Shown: positions 27,599 to 38,681 of the stretch, piece after piece
Position numbering within the stretch: position 1 is the first letter of the stretch
Layout of the letters: every line of letters starts with the position of its first letter
Program-made: the position numbers and the translations under genes
The notes under the pieces: model-generated
Databases searched by the model: none
What the model saw: the letters and a program-made list of their open reading frames with translations, nothing else
Told to the model about the DNA's origin: nothing
From: Rhodospirillum rubrum ATCC 11170
Lineage (GTDB): Bacteria; Pseudomonadota; Alphaproteobacteria; Rhodospirillales; Rhodospirillaceae
Length of the DNA: 64,000 bases
Direction: 5' to 3'
Assembly (NCBI RefSeq): GCF_000013085.1
Contig: NC_007643.1
Span: 3,109,501-3,173,500 of the forward strand

Positions 27599-27969
27599 GG
27601 GCCCCATGTCTTCCCCGGTGCACAACAGGTGTGCCTCAGTCGCTTGACGCAATCGTCTCTACGGATTCACCGCATTACATACTGCGATTTCAATTAAATC
27701 GTCGGTACCGCCCGAAATTCATTTGGAATTGGCGTGGTGCATTCTGCGGAAATACGAAGGTATCGTTGGGGCGGCAAGGTCAATTGGCTGATCCAAGGGC
27801 TTTGTGGCTAGGGTTTGCCAACCATCGACCTTGCGCATATTGATCTGTTCTGAAGTACGCATCCAACGATGCGCCGTCTTGTCTGAGGCGGGGAATTTCT
27901 CTAAGAAAATAAAGGGGGCAAACCCTTTTTTACTTTGTCCACCCCCTTTGTCCTAACCCTGATGTGCTC
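27599..27969. other. low-G+C non-coding stretch after the nuclease gene
   Basis: No frame here looks convincingly coding. It shares the lower G+C of the nuclease gene and ends exactly where the second direct repeat begins. An inverted repeat at 27911-27949 is listed separately. Confidence 0.5.
27911..27949. repeat. 8-bp inverted repeat, possible terminator or decayed REP palindrome
   Basis: AAAGGGGG (27911-27918) and CCCCCTTT (27942-27949) are perfect arms with a 23-base spacer that contains a T run. It resembles the AAAGGGG/CCCCTTT arms of the palindrome at 31134-31152. Confidence 0.4.
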
Positions 27970-28418
27970 GCGAAGCGCTCGCCGCGACCGGCTCCGCGCC
28001 CTTGATCTTGGCGGCGACTAGGGGCGCAAGCTGAAAAGCGTTCCGCCCGACGTCTTTGGGGACGTTCCGGCGCAACCAATCGTCCTTTTCGAGTAACGGC
28101 ACCCCTTGAAAAAGAAAAAGCCACCACCCCGCCTGAGTCCGGGCGACCGGATGAAAGCGGAAGTGATCATCCCCATCTCCCTCCATCTCCCTCCATCGCC
28201 GTCACTCTCCATTCTCCGTCGTCTTATTCCCTTACCCAGCTTGGGGGTATCAAGGAACCCTTTGACGCGCGTCGTTTTACGCATAAAGTTGGGGGCCGGT
28301 CTTGCCGATACCCCCGGCATGGGATCGCGCGCAAGCGTCAGCCGGGGTGGTCTTGCGCCAGACCAAGCCCACTGCCTTTTCCCAAAGATTTGGCGCGCCG
28401 ACGTCGATCAACCGTCAA
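27970..28418. repeat. ~440-bp direct repeat, copy 2
   Basis: This is the second copy of the repeat at 25859-26296. It forms most of the upstream region of the first acyltransferase gene. The gene-proximal end (GACGTCGATCAACCG) is also found before the second acyltransferase (29928-29936 region), so the repeat is an acyltransferase promoter region rather than a mobile element in its own right. Confidence 0.85.
28262..28289 (+). promoter_or_regulatory. promoter of acyltransferase gene 1
   Basis: TTGACG (28262-28267) and TAAAGT (28284-28289) are 16 bases apart. The same pair and spacing occur at 26122-26149 and, as TTGACG-16-TAGACT, at 29665-29692. Conservation across three copies supports it. 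The predicted leader is about 170 bases. Confidence 0.55.
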
Positions 28419-28464
28419 CGGGTCCACGGCGCCGGGCTGTGGCGGCCAAGAAAGAGGTGGGATA

Positions 28465-29568
28465 ATGCGGTCGTCGACGGGGCAGCACTCGCTGGCGCTT
28501 GATCATATTCGGGCCTTGGCGGCCTTCCTGGTCTTCGCTTGGCATTTCGCCCATGCGGGGGACCCGGGCTATCCGGTGCCTTTCGATGCCCCCTCGCCCT
28601 GGATCCTGGCGATCTTTGACGCCGGCCATACCGGCGTCGCCCTGTTCATGACTCTCAGCGGCTATTTGTTCGCCAAGATCCTTGAGGGCCGGAGCTTCAG
28701 CTACCCGATCTTCCTTCTCAACCGGGCCCTTCGGCTGCTGCCGTTGCTGGTGTTGGTGATCATCGTCATCGGCATAAGGAAATATTGGATCGGCGCCGAT
28801 CTCGACGCCTATTGGAACAATATCCTCTGGGGTCCGCTCTTGCCGACGCTGCCCAATGGCGGCTGGTCGATCACCGTGGAGGCCCATTTTTACCTGTTGT
28901 TACCGCTGCTGCTCTGGCTCTCGGCCCGCTGGCGCTTCGCCCTTCCGCTGCTCCTGGTCGCCACCGTTGGGCTGCGCTTGGGTCTTTATTGTGCAAAAGG
29001 CGAGGTCCAGTTTTTGGCCTATTGGACGTTGGTGGGGCGCATCGATCAATTCGTTTTGGGGATAATCGCCGCCCGCTCCCAAGGCTGGCTGATGCGCCAT
29101 CCCTTGGTGATTGGAGGGTTGGTCGCCAGCCTTCTGGCGTTCTACGCCGTCTTTGATGCCGCCGGCGGCTTCGCTCTGCACCCGTCCCATCCGTCATCAA
29201 GCCCGGTGTGGATCATTCTTCCCACCTTTGAAGGCATGGTCTATGCGGCGGCGATCGCGTGGTATGATCGGTCGGGTCTCGCCGGCAAGGGCCTCGTGTC
29301 AAAGGGACTGGCCCGCATCGGCGACTATTCCTATTCCCTCTACCTGTTGCATTTCTTCGTGGTCTTCCGCATGGCGGACTTCATTCATCGCCACATCATG
29401 GACATTTCCACGCCGCGCGCCGCCCTGCCTTGGGCCGTGGTCTGCTTCGTCCTGATGATCCCCTTGGGCTACCTCAGCTTCCGCTTCATCGAAGCCCCCT
29501 TCCTGTCCCTGCGCCGCAACTATATCGAGCCCCGCCTGAAAAAGGCCTATGGCGCCTCCCCCTCCTGA
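28465..29568 (+). CDS. acyltransferase family 3 membrane protein, paralog 1
   Basis: The 367-residue integral membrane protein belongs to the Acyl_transf_3 (OafA/YrhL-like) family, which O-acetylates or otherwise acylates surface glycans and lipids. The hallmark N-terminal helix LDHIRALAAFLVFAWHF holds the conserved His27, and RALRLLP follows; about ten membrane helices are visible. There is no C-terminal SGNH domain. GAGGTGGG precedes the ATG. It is about 90% identical (36 differences in 367 by my alignment) to the next gene, a recent tandem duplicate. Confidence 0.87.
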   Translation: MRSSTGQHSLALDHIRALAAFLVFAWHFAHAGDPGYPVPFDAPSPWILAIFDAGHTGVALFMTLSGYLFAKILEGRSFSYPIFLLNRALRLLPLLVLVIIVIGIRKYWIGADLDAYWNNILWGPLLPTLPNGGWSITVEAHFYLLLPLLLWLSARWRFALPLLLVATVGLRLGLYCAKGEVQFLAYWTLVGRIDQFVLGIIAARSQGWLMRHPLVIGGLVASLLAFYAVFDAAGGFALHPSHPSSSPVWIILPTFEGMVYAAAIAWYDRSGLAGKGLVSKGLARIGDYSYSLYLLHFFVVFRMADFIHRHIMDISTPRAALPWAVVCFVLMIPLGYLSFRFIEAPFLSLRRNYIEPRLKKAYGASPS

Positions 29569-29664
29569 TCCAAGACGGGGAAGCCTCTTCCCATCCTCTC
29601 GGCTTTGATCCTTCCCTCCAGCCTTTCGCGCCCTTAAAGGGCTATTGAAGGTGATCAATCTCCT

Positions 29665-29692
29665 TTGACGTGTTCTTCTTTACGCGTAGACT
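29665..29692 (+). promoter_or_regulatory. promoter of acyltransferase gene 2
   Basis: TTGACG (29665-29670) and TAGACT (29687-29692), 16 bases apart, align with the promoters at 28262-28289 and 26122-26149. The predicted leader is about 290 bases, longer than that of gene 1 by 117 bases, largely accounted for by the palindromic element at 29806-29906. Confidence 0.5.
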
Positions 29693-29805
29693 GTTCCCTT
29701 GATCGGCCGTCCACGCCCCGCTCTTCGCGGCCTTTCCCACCATGATCCAGAGTGGCCTTGATCGTCAGCGGGCGCTGTTTTTACGGGGATGGGCGTGCCG
29801 GTTTT

Positions 29806-29906
29806 TTAGAGCAAATCCCCTAGCGATCCGAACCAGAGTGCGACGATGATTTTCTTGACTATCAAGATCTTAGAGCGAGGAGCGGATTTCACGCTCACCG
29901 CTCTAA
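29806..29906. repeat. 101-bp palindromic element (TTAGAGC...GCTCTAA)
   Basis: The element begins TTAGAGC and ends GCTCTAA. Its right part contains a 9-bp perfect hairpin (CTTAGAGCG 29869-29877 / CGCTCTAAG 29899-29907) with an inner GAGCG/CGCTC stem. Alphaproteobacterial genomes often carry intergenic palindromes with TTAGAGC/GCTCTAA ends. It has no counterpart upstream of acyltransferase gene 1, so it was probably inserted after the duplication or lost from the other copy. Confidence 0.55.
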
Positions 29907-29984
29907 GGGGGCGGCCGATGACGTCGATCAACCGCCAGCGGTTCCACCGCGACCGACCGGGGTCGGCAAGAAGGGGGCGCGACG

Positions 29985-31088
29985 ATGCGGTCGTCGACGG
30001 GGGAGTATTCCCTGGCGCTTGATCATATTCGGGCCTTGGCGGCCTTCCTGGTCTTCGCTTGGCATTTCACCCATGCGCGGGTCCCGGGCTATCCGGTGCC
30101 CTTCGAGGCCGCCTTTCCCTGGATCCTGGCGATTTTTGACGAGGGCCACACCGGTGTCGCCCTGTTCATGACTCTCAGCGGTTATTTGTTCGCCAAGATC
30201 CTTGATGGCCGGAGCTTCAGCTACCCGACTTTCCTTCTAAACCGGGCCCTCCGGCTACTGCCGTTGTTGGTGCTGGTGATCATCGTCAGCGGCTTCGGGA
30301 AATATTGGATCGGCACCGATCTCGACGCCTATTGGAACAATATCCTCTGGGGTCCGCTCTTGCCGACGCTGCCCAACGGCGGCTGGTCGATCACCGTGGA
30401 GGCCCATTTTTACCTGCTGTTGCCGCTGCTGCTCTGGCTCTCCGCCCGCTGGCGCTTCGCCCTCCCGCTGCTCCTGGTCGCCACCGTCGGGCTGCGCCTG
30501 GGTCTCTATTGCGCAAAAGGCGAGGTCCAATCTTTGGCCTATTGGACGTTGGTGGGGCGCATCGATCAATTCGTTTTGGGAATAGCCGCCGCCCGCTCCC
30601 AGGGTTGGCTAACGCGCCATCCCTGGGTGATTGGAGGATTGGTCGCCAGCTTCCTGGCGTTCTACGCGGTCTTTGATGCCGATGGCGGCTTCTATCTGCA
30701 CCCCTCCTATCCGTCATCAAGTCCGCTGTGGATCATTCTCCCCACCTTTGAAGGCATGGCCTATGCGGCGGCGATCGCCTGGTATGATGGATCGGGCCTC
30801 GCCGGTAAGGGCCTCGTGTCAAAGGGGCTGGCCCGCGTTGGCGACTATTCCTATTCCCTCTACCTGTTGCATTTCTTCGTGGTCTTCCGCATGGCGGACT
30901 TCATTCATCGCCACATCATGGATATTTCCGATTTTCACCTCGCCCTGCCCTGGGCCGTGGTCTGCTTCGCCTTGATGATCCCCTTGGGCTACCTCAGCTT
31001 CCGCTTCATCGAAGCCCCCTTCCTGGCCCTGCGCCGCAGCTATATCGGGCCCCGCCTGGAAAAGGCCTATGGCGCCTCCCCCTCCTGA
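29985..31088 (+). CDS. acyltransferase family 3 membrane protein, paralog 2
   Basis: This 367-residue protein is the tandem copy of the preceding acyltransferase, with the same His27 motif and topology. Differences cluster in loops: residues 31-33, 41-45 and the TPRA-to-DFHL change near residue 320. Membrane helices are almost unchanged, which suggests selection for function in both copies, perhaps with altered acceptor specificity. Both have the same length and C-terminus (KAYGASPS). A purine-rich AAGGGGG lies upstream of the ATG. Confidence 0.87.
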   Translation: MRSSTGEYSLALDHIRALAAFLVFAWHFTHARVPGYPVPFEAAFPWILAIFDEGHTGVALFMTLSGYLFAKILDGRSFSYPTFLLNRALRLLPLLVLVIIVSGFGKYWIGTDLDAYWNNILWGPLLPTLPNGGWSITVEAHFYLLLPLLLWLSARWRFALPLLLVATVGLRLGLYCAKGEVQSLAYWTLVGRIDQFVLGIAAARSQGWLTRHPWVIGGLVASFLAFYAVFDADGGFYLHPSYPSSSPLWIILPTFEGMAYAAAIAWYDGSGLAGKGLVSKGLARVGDYSYSLYLLHFFVVFRMADFIHRHIMDISDFHLALPWAVVCFALMIPLGYLSFRFIEAPFLALRRSYIGPRLEKAYGASPS

Positions 31089-31133
31089 TCCAAGACGGGG
31101 AGTCCCCTCCCCGTCATCACCGCAAAAGAAAGG

Positions 31134-31152
31134 AAAGGGGTCTGACCCCTTT
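31134..31152. repeat. REP-like palindrome AAAGGGGTCTGACCCCTTT
   Basis: A near-perfect palindrome with 9-bp arms, lying 46 bases after the second acyltransferase. It is related to GGGGTCAGACCCC at 26333-26345. It may also serve as a bidirectional terminator between the acyltransferase and the convergent hydrolase gene. Confidence 0.6.
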
Positions 31153-31257
31153 TAAAGAGAGCGGGTATAAGGGGGCCGAAGGAGCTCTTGCCCTTCGGCC
31201 TCACAGGCCCCCAAGGCGACGGGCCGTCTTGGACCGCCGTCCGCGGTCGCCCCTTGC

Positions 31258-31827
31258 TCAGCGCACCAGGGACATGATGTCCTTGAAGCCGTCGTTGTTC
31301 TTGTCGGCCAGCCACTCGAACAGCACCATTTCGGTGATCACCGGGACGACGCCGGCGGCGGGGAAGCGGGTCAGGGCGGCGGTCAGGCTTTCGGGGCGGC
31401 GTGACGAGCAGGCGTCGCTCACGACGAAGACCTCCCAGCCGGCCGCCCGCAGATCGATGGCGGTCTGGGTCACGCAGACATGGGCCTCGATGCCGCAGAT
31501 CACCGCCTGCCTGCGCCCCAGGCTCTCCAGGTGTTGGCGTACCAAGGGTTCGGCCGCCGCCGAAAAGTGGGTCTTTTCGATCACCGCGCTGCTCGCGCCG
31601 TCGCCCAACTCGCTTAGAATATCGTGCATGGTCGGGCCCAGGCCCTTGGGATACTGCTCGGTCACCACCACGGGCACCCCAAGGCGCCGGGCGCCGCGCA
31701 CCAGACGCGCCCCGTTGAACAGAACGCCGCGCGGATCGGTCATCACCGGACAGAGGCGTTCCTGGATATCGACGACGATCAGCACGGAACGGGCGGCATC
31801 AATCAGCGAAGGGGTGGCAAACGACAT
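31258..31827 (-). CDS. isochorismatase-like cysteine hydrolase
   Basis: The 189-residue cytoplasmic protein has the isochorismatase-fold triad: Asp in VVDIQERL, Lys in EKTHFS and nucleophilic Cys in GIEAHVCVTQTA. The active Cys points to nicotinamidase- or amidase-like C-N hydrolysis rather than isochorismate cleavage; the substrate is unknown. The short form (ATG 31827, with GGAG upstream) is preferred because the upstream extension to 32205 covers the helicase promoter. It faces away from the helicase gene. Confidence 0.85.
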   Translation of the reverse strand: MSFATPSLIDAARSVLIVVDIQERLCPVMTDPRGVLFNGARLVRGARRLGVPVVVTEQYPKGLGPTMHDILSELGDGASSAVIEKTHFSAAAEPLVRQHLESLGRRQAVICGIEAHVCVTQTAIDLRAAGWEVFVVSDACSSRRPESLTAALTRFPAAGVVPVITEMVLFEWLADKNNDGFKDIMSLVR

Positions 31828-31957
31828 CGACACGGTCTCCTGGAGGGGGCTCCCGGGATGGGCTCCCGAGGGGGATCCTGAAACGACAGGGGGAGGGGTC
31901 GGCTGCGAAATAATCCCCTTCGCTACCCAAGATCTTGTCGCGAGGCAAGCCATGTCG

Positions 31958-31985
31958 TTGACAGCCCTGTAATGAAAGATATAGT
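31958..31985 (+). promoter_or_regulatory. promoter of the DEAD-box helicase gene
   Basis: A perfect TTGACA (31958-31963) is followed after 16 bases by TATAGT (31980-31985). The leader would be about 165 bases, long enough for structure-based control as known for cold-shock helicase mRNAs. It lies in the 331-base gap shared with the divergent hydrolase (31828-32158), which holds no gene. Confidence 0.65.
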
Positions 31986-32158
31986 GCCTTCGCTCAATCG
32001 AACGGACGCACGCGTCTGACCCGCCGGGTCCCCCCCTCTCCCGCCTTCCACGCGCGGACTTGGGCGGACGGCCCGGGCCCAGGTCCGATCCGGCCTTCGA
32101 CTCCCGCCGCCCGGCCCTTGCCCGGGCCGCATCAACCAATAGATCTTCAAAGCGCAGC

Positions 32159-34558
<2,400 letters not shown>

Positions 34559-34586
34559 CGCGATCGGCGTTTCCCGGAGCCGCCCC

Positions 34587-36248
34587 ATGCCCACCATCGC
34601 CACGGCCTTGCTTGACGCGTTGAAGGCCCATGGGGCGACCCGGATCTTCGGCATTCCCGGCGATTTCGCCCTGCCGTTCTTCCGGGTGGCCGAACAAAGC
34701 GCCCTCTTGCCGCTGTACACCCTGAGCCACGAACCCGGAGTCGGCTTCGCCGCCGACGCCTGCGCCCGCATGGGGCGCGGCCTCGGGGTGGCGGCGGTCA
34801 CTTACGGCGCCGGGGCCTTGAACATGGTCAATCCGGTGGCCGGGGCTTGGTCGGAGAAATCACCCCTGGTGGTGATTTCCGGCGCCCCCGGCGTCGCCGA
34901 ATCCGCCGGCGGCCTGCTGCTCCACCATCAGGCCAAAACCCTCGACAGCCAGTGGCGGATCTTTGAAGAGATCACCTGCGCCCGCACCCGCCTTGATGAC
35001 CCGCTGACCGCCCCCGGGGAAATCGCCCGGGTGTTGCGGGCCTGCCTTGAACACTCCCGCCCCGTCTATATCGAAATCCCCCGCGACATCGTCGATGCGC
35101 CCTGCGCCGCCGTGGACCGCCTGCCGCCCACCCCGGTCGATGGCGAAGCGGTCGAAGCCGCCGCCGGCGAGATCATGGCCCGCTTGGCTGCGGCCAGCGC
35201 CCCGGCGCTGCTGCTGGGGGTCGAGGTCCGTCGCCACGGCATCGAAGCCGATGTCGCCGAACTGGCCCGCCGCCTGGGCCTGCCCATCGCCACCACCTTC
35301 ATGGGCCGGGGTCTGTTATCCGAGGAGGGCGCGGCCGGCGGCGCGCCCGACAGCCTGATGGGCACCTATCTGGGGCTGGCCGGCCGCCCCGAGGTGCGCG
35401 CCGTCATCGAAGACTCCGATGGCCTGCTGATGCTCGGCGTCATCTTGTCCGACACCAATTTCGGCGTTTCGGGCAAGCGCATCGACCTGCGCCGCGCCAT
35501 GCTCGCCGCCGACCGTCAGGTCGCCCTGGGCTTTCATACCTATAACGATATCCCGCTGGCCGATCTGGTCGCCGCCCTGCTGCGTCAGGCCGAGGGCTTC
35601 GCCCGCCAGGACGCCAAGGCCCTACCCAAGCCGACCGCCCTGCCCCGGGACATGATCGCCGATGGGGCGCCGATCGGCCCGATGGATATCGCCGCGGCCA
35701 TCAACGATCTATTCTCGGCCCATGGGGTGATGCCGATCGCCTCGGATATGGGCGATTGCCTGTTCACCGCCCTTGATACCACCCATGCGCCGCTGGTCGC
35801 CCCGGGCTATTACGCCACCATGGGCTTTGGCGTGCCGGCGGGATTGGGCGTTCAGGCCAGCTGTGGCCGCCGGCCGCTGATCCTGGTCGGCGACGGCGCC
35901 TTTCAGATGACCGGTTGGGAGTTGGGCAATTGCGCCCGCTACGGCTGGGACCCGATCGTCATCGTCTTCAACAACGCCAGTTGGGAGATGCTGCGCACCT
36001 TCCAACCCGACACCGCCTATAACGATCTGGCCGATTGGCGATTCGCCGATCTGGCCGCCGGCCTGGGCGGCGTTGGTCACCGTTGCCAAACCCGCGCCGA
36101 TCTGGCCCGGGCCCTGGATCGGGCGGCCCGCGAACCGGGGCGCTTTCACCTGATCGAGGCGGTTCTGGCGCGCGGGGCGATCTCGGACACCCTCCAGCGC
36201 TTCGTCACCACGATGAAAGGCCGCCACGCCGCGGCGGCCGATGCCTGA
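34587..36248 (+). CDS. ipdC: phenylpyruvate/indolepyruvate decarboxylase (ThDP enzyme)
   Basis: The 553-residue thiamine-diphosphate enzyme resembles, as I recall it, the Azospirillum IpdC/phenylpyruvate decarboxylase: FGIPGDFALPFF, LSHEPGVGFAADAC (ThDP-activating Glu), VTYGAGALNMVN, LLLHHQ and the ThDP-binding GDGAFQMTGWELGN...FNNASWEM. It would decarboxylate aryl 2-oxoacids to aldehydes, the key step of the indole-3-pyruvate route to auxin. It is 28 bases after the helicase and convergent with the ferredoxin gene; korAB, which also act on 2-oxoacids, lie just beyond. Substrate preference cannot be decided from sequence. Confidence 0.85.
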   Translation: MPTIATALLDALKAHGATRIFGIPGDFALPFFRVAEQSALLPLYTLSHEPGVGFAADACARMGRGLGVAAVTYGAGALNMVNPVAGAWSEKSPLVVISGAPGVAESAGGLLLHHQAKTLDSQWRIFEEITCARTRLDDPLTAPGEIARVLRACLEHSRPVYIEIPRDIVDAPCAAVDRLPPTPVDGEAVEAAAGEIMARLAAASAPALLLGVEVRRHGIEADVAELARRLGLPIATTFMGRGLLSEEGAAGGAPDSLMGTYLGLAGRPEVRAVIEDSDGLLMLGVILSDTNFGVSGKRIDLRRAMLAADRQVALGFHTYNDIPLADLVAALLRQAEGFARQDAKALPKPTALPRDMIADGAPIGPMDIAAAINDLFSAHGVMPIASDMGDCLFTALDTTHAPLVAPGYYATMGFGVPAGLGVQASCGRRPLILVGDGAFQMTGWELGNCARYGWDPIVIVFNNASWEMLRTFQPDTAYNDLADWRFADLAAGLGGVGHRCQTRADLARALDRAAREPGRFHLIEAVLARGAISDTLQRFVTTMKGRHAAAADA

Positions 36249-36303
36249 AGCCCCCCGGCACCCGCCCTTCGATCAAGGACGGGCGCCCCTGATACCCGTC
36301 GCG

Positions 36304-36891
<588 letters not shown>

Positions 36892-38679
36892 ATGATGACG
36901 GTTTCGCGCAAGGCGGTATCCTCGGTTTCCATTGCATTGACCGGTTCGGGCGGCGCCGGGGTGATGACCGCCGGCCAGATCCTGCTCGACGCCGCCGCCA
37001 GGGCCGGGTTCTACGGGCTGATGGCCAAATCCTTGGGGCCGCAGATCCGCGGCGGCGAATCGGCGGCCCTGCTGCGGCTGTCGACCCGCCCGGTCGAAAC
37101 CCCCGATGATGTCTATGACATCCTGCTCGCCGTCGATTGGGGCAATGTCGAGCGCTTTTCGGCCGAATTGCCCTTGGCCCCCACCAGCGTCATCCTGGCC
37201 GATCCGGCCCAGGGCGTGGTGCCGCCGGTCATGCGCGCCGCCGATCCGATCGTCGTTGATGTCGCCTTGAAAGAACTGGCCGCCGGCGTTCCCGGCGGGC
37301 GCGTCAACATGGTCGCCCTTGGCTTGCTGGCCGCCCTCATCGGCCTTCCCCAAGACTCCCTCGCCCAGGTTCTGGCCGAGACCCTGGAAAAGAAGGGCCC
37401 GGCCGCGCTCGACTCCAGCCTTGCCGCCTTGCGGGCCGGCGCGGCGGCGGCCGAGGCGATCCCCGGCTGCGTCTGCCTGCCCGCCCCGCCCAGCGCCCCG
37501 GCGCGCTGGCTGATCAGCGGCAATGAGGCCTCGGCCTTCGGCGCGCTCAAGGGCGGCATCCGCTTCGTCGCCGCCTATCCGATCACCCCGGCCACCGAAA
37601 TCCTTGAATGGCTGGCCCCCGAATTGCCCAAGGTCGGCGGCTGTCTGGTCCAGGCCGAGGACGAACTGGCCTCGATCAACATGATCCTCGGCGGATCCTT
37701 TGGCGGCGTGCCGGCGCTGACCGCCACCTCGGGCCCGGGTCTGGCGCTGATGACCGAGTCCCTGGGGCTGGGCGTCGCCTCGGAAACCCCGATCGTCGTC
37801 TGCAACGTCATGCGCGGCGGGCCGTCGACGGGCATTCCCACCAAATCCGAGCAGGTCGATCTCAACATCGCGCTTTATGGCCTGCATGGCGACGCGCCCC
37901 ATGTGGTGACCGCCCCCAATGGCATCGGCGATTGCGCCGCCACCACCCAGTGGTCGGTCCATCTGGCCGAGGCCATGCAGGTGCCGGTGATCGTGCTGTC
38001 CGATCAGGCGATGGGCCAGTCGCGCGCCATCATCGACAAGCCCGCCACCCGGGCCAGCGTCGCCCAGCGCCTGACCGCGCCGCCGCGCGCCAAAAGCGAT
38101 GAAACCCCTTACGCCCGCTATGGCGTCACCGCCTCGGGAATCTCGCCGATGGCGGTGCCGGGCACCCCGGGCTGCGCTTATACCGCCGATGGCCTGGAGC
38201 ACAGCCCGCGCGGCATGCCCTCGACCCAGGCCTCCCACCACGGCGAACAGCTCGACAAGCGCCTGCGCAAGCTGACCGGCTTCGCCTATGGCGACGCCTG
38301 GGCCGATATCGAAGGCGACGGTCCGACGGCGCTGATCACCTGGGGATCGGTCACCGCCGCGGCGCGCGAGGCCGCCGCCCGGCTGGCCGAGGACGGCATC
38401 GCCGTGCGCCTGATCAGCCTGCGCCTGATCGCCCCCGCCCTGCCCGAGGCCTTCGCCCAGGCCCTGGCCGGCGTGTCGCGCGCCCTGATCGTCGAACAGA
38501 ACCATGGGCGGCAGTTCTACCGCTATCTGCGCAGCGTCTACGACCTGCCCGCCGACACCATCACCTACAACCGCCCCGGCCCGGTGGTTCTGCGCCCCCA
38601 CGAAATCGTCAGCGCGGTCAAATCCTGGGGGGCGCGCGTCCACCCGCCCGCAAGCGAACAGACCGGCCAGGGAGAGTGA
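36892..38679 (+). CDS. korA: 2-oxoacid:ferredoxin oxidoreductase, fused gamma-alpha subunit
   Basis: The 595-residue protein joins a gamma domain (residues 1-190, starting at ALTGSGGAGVMTAGQ) to an alpha domain (from about 205: FVAAYPITPATEILEW, EDELASINMILG, TATSGPGLALMTESLG). This layout is typical of KorA, the 2-oxoglutarate:ferredoxin oxidoreductase that works in the reductive TCA direction or in anaerobic 2-oxoglutarate oxidation. korB follows two bases later. A second ATG at 36895 is an equally possible start. 2-oxoisovalerate or other oxoacids remain possible substrates. Confidence 0.9.
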   Translation: MMTVSRKAVSSVSIALTGSGGAGVMTAGQILLDAAARAGFYGLMAKSLGPQIRGGESAALLRLSTRPVETPDDVYDILLAVDWGNVERFSAELPLAPTSVILADPAQGVVPPVMRAADPIVVDVALKELAAGVPGGRVNMVALGLLAALIGLPQDSLAQVLAETLEKKGPAALDSSLAALRAGAAAAEAIPGCVCLPAPPSAPARWLISGNEASAFGALKGGIRFVAAYPITPATEILEWLAPELPKVGGCLVQAEDELASINMILGGSFGGVPALTATSGPGLALMTESLGLGVASETPIVVCNVMRGGPSTGIPTKSEQVDLNIALYGLHGDAPHVVTAPNGIGDCAATTQWSVHLAEAMQVPVIVLSDQAMGQSRAIIDKPATRASVAQRLTAPPRAKSDETPYARYGVTASGISPMAVPGTPGCAYTADGLEHSPRGMPSTQASHHGEQLDKRLRKLTGFAYGDAWADIEGDGPTALITWGSVTAAAREAAARLAEDGIAVRLISLRLIAPALPEAFAQALAGVSRALIVEQNHGRQFYRYLRSVYDLPADTITYNRPGPVVLRPHEIVSAVKSWGARVHPPASEQTGQGE

Positions 38680-38681
38680 TC

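Noticed and set aside
27595-27843. 82-codon rightward frame after the nuclease gene
   Set aside because: No ribosome-binding site, no recognisable features, and composition like non-coding sequence.
25859-28418. The direct repeats as a complete insertion sequence or composite transposon
   Set aside because: No transposase gene, no terminal inverted repeats and no target duplication were seen; the repeats are acyltransferase upstream regions.
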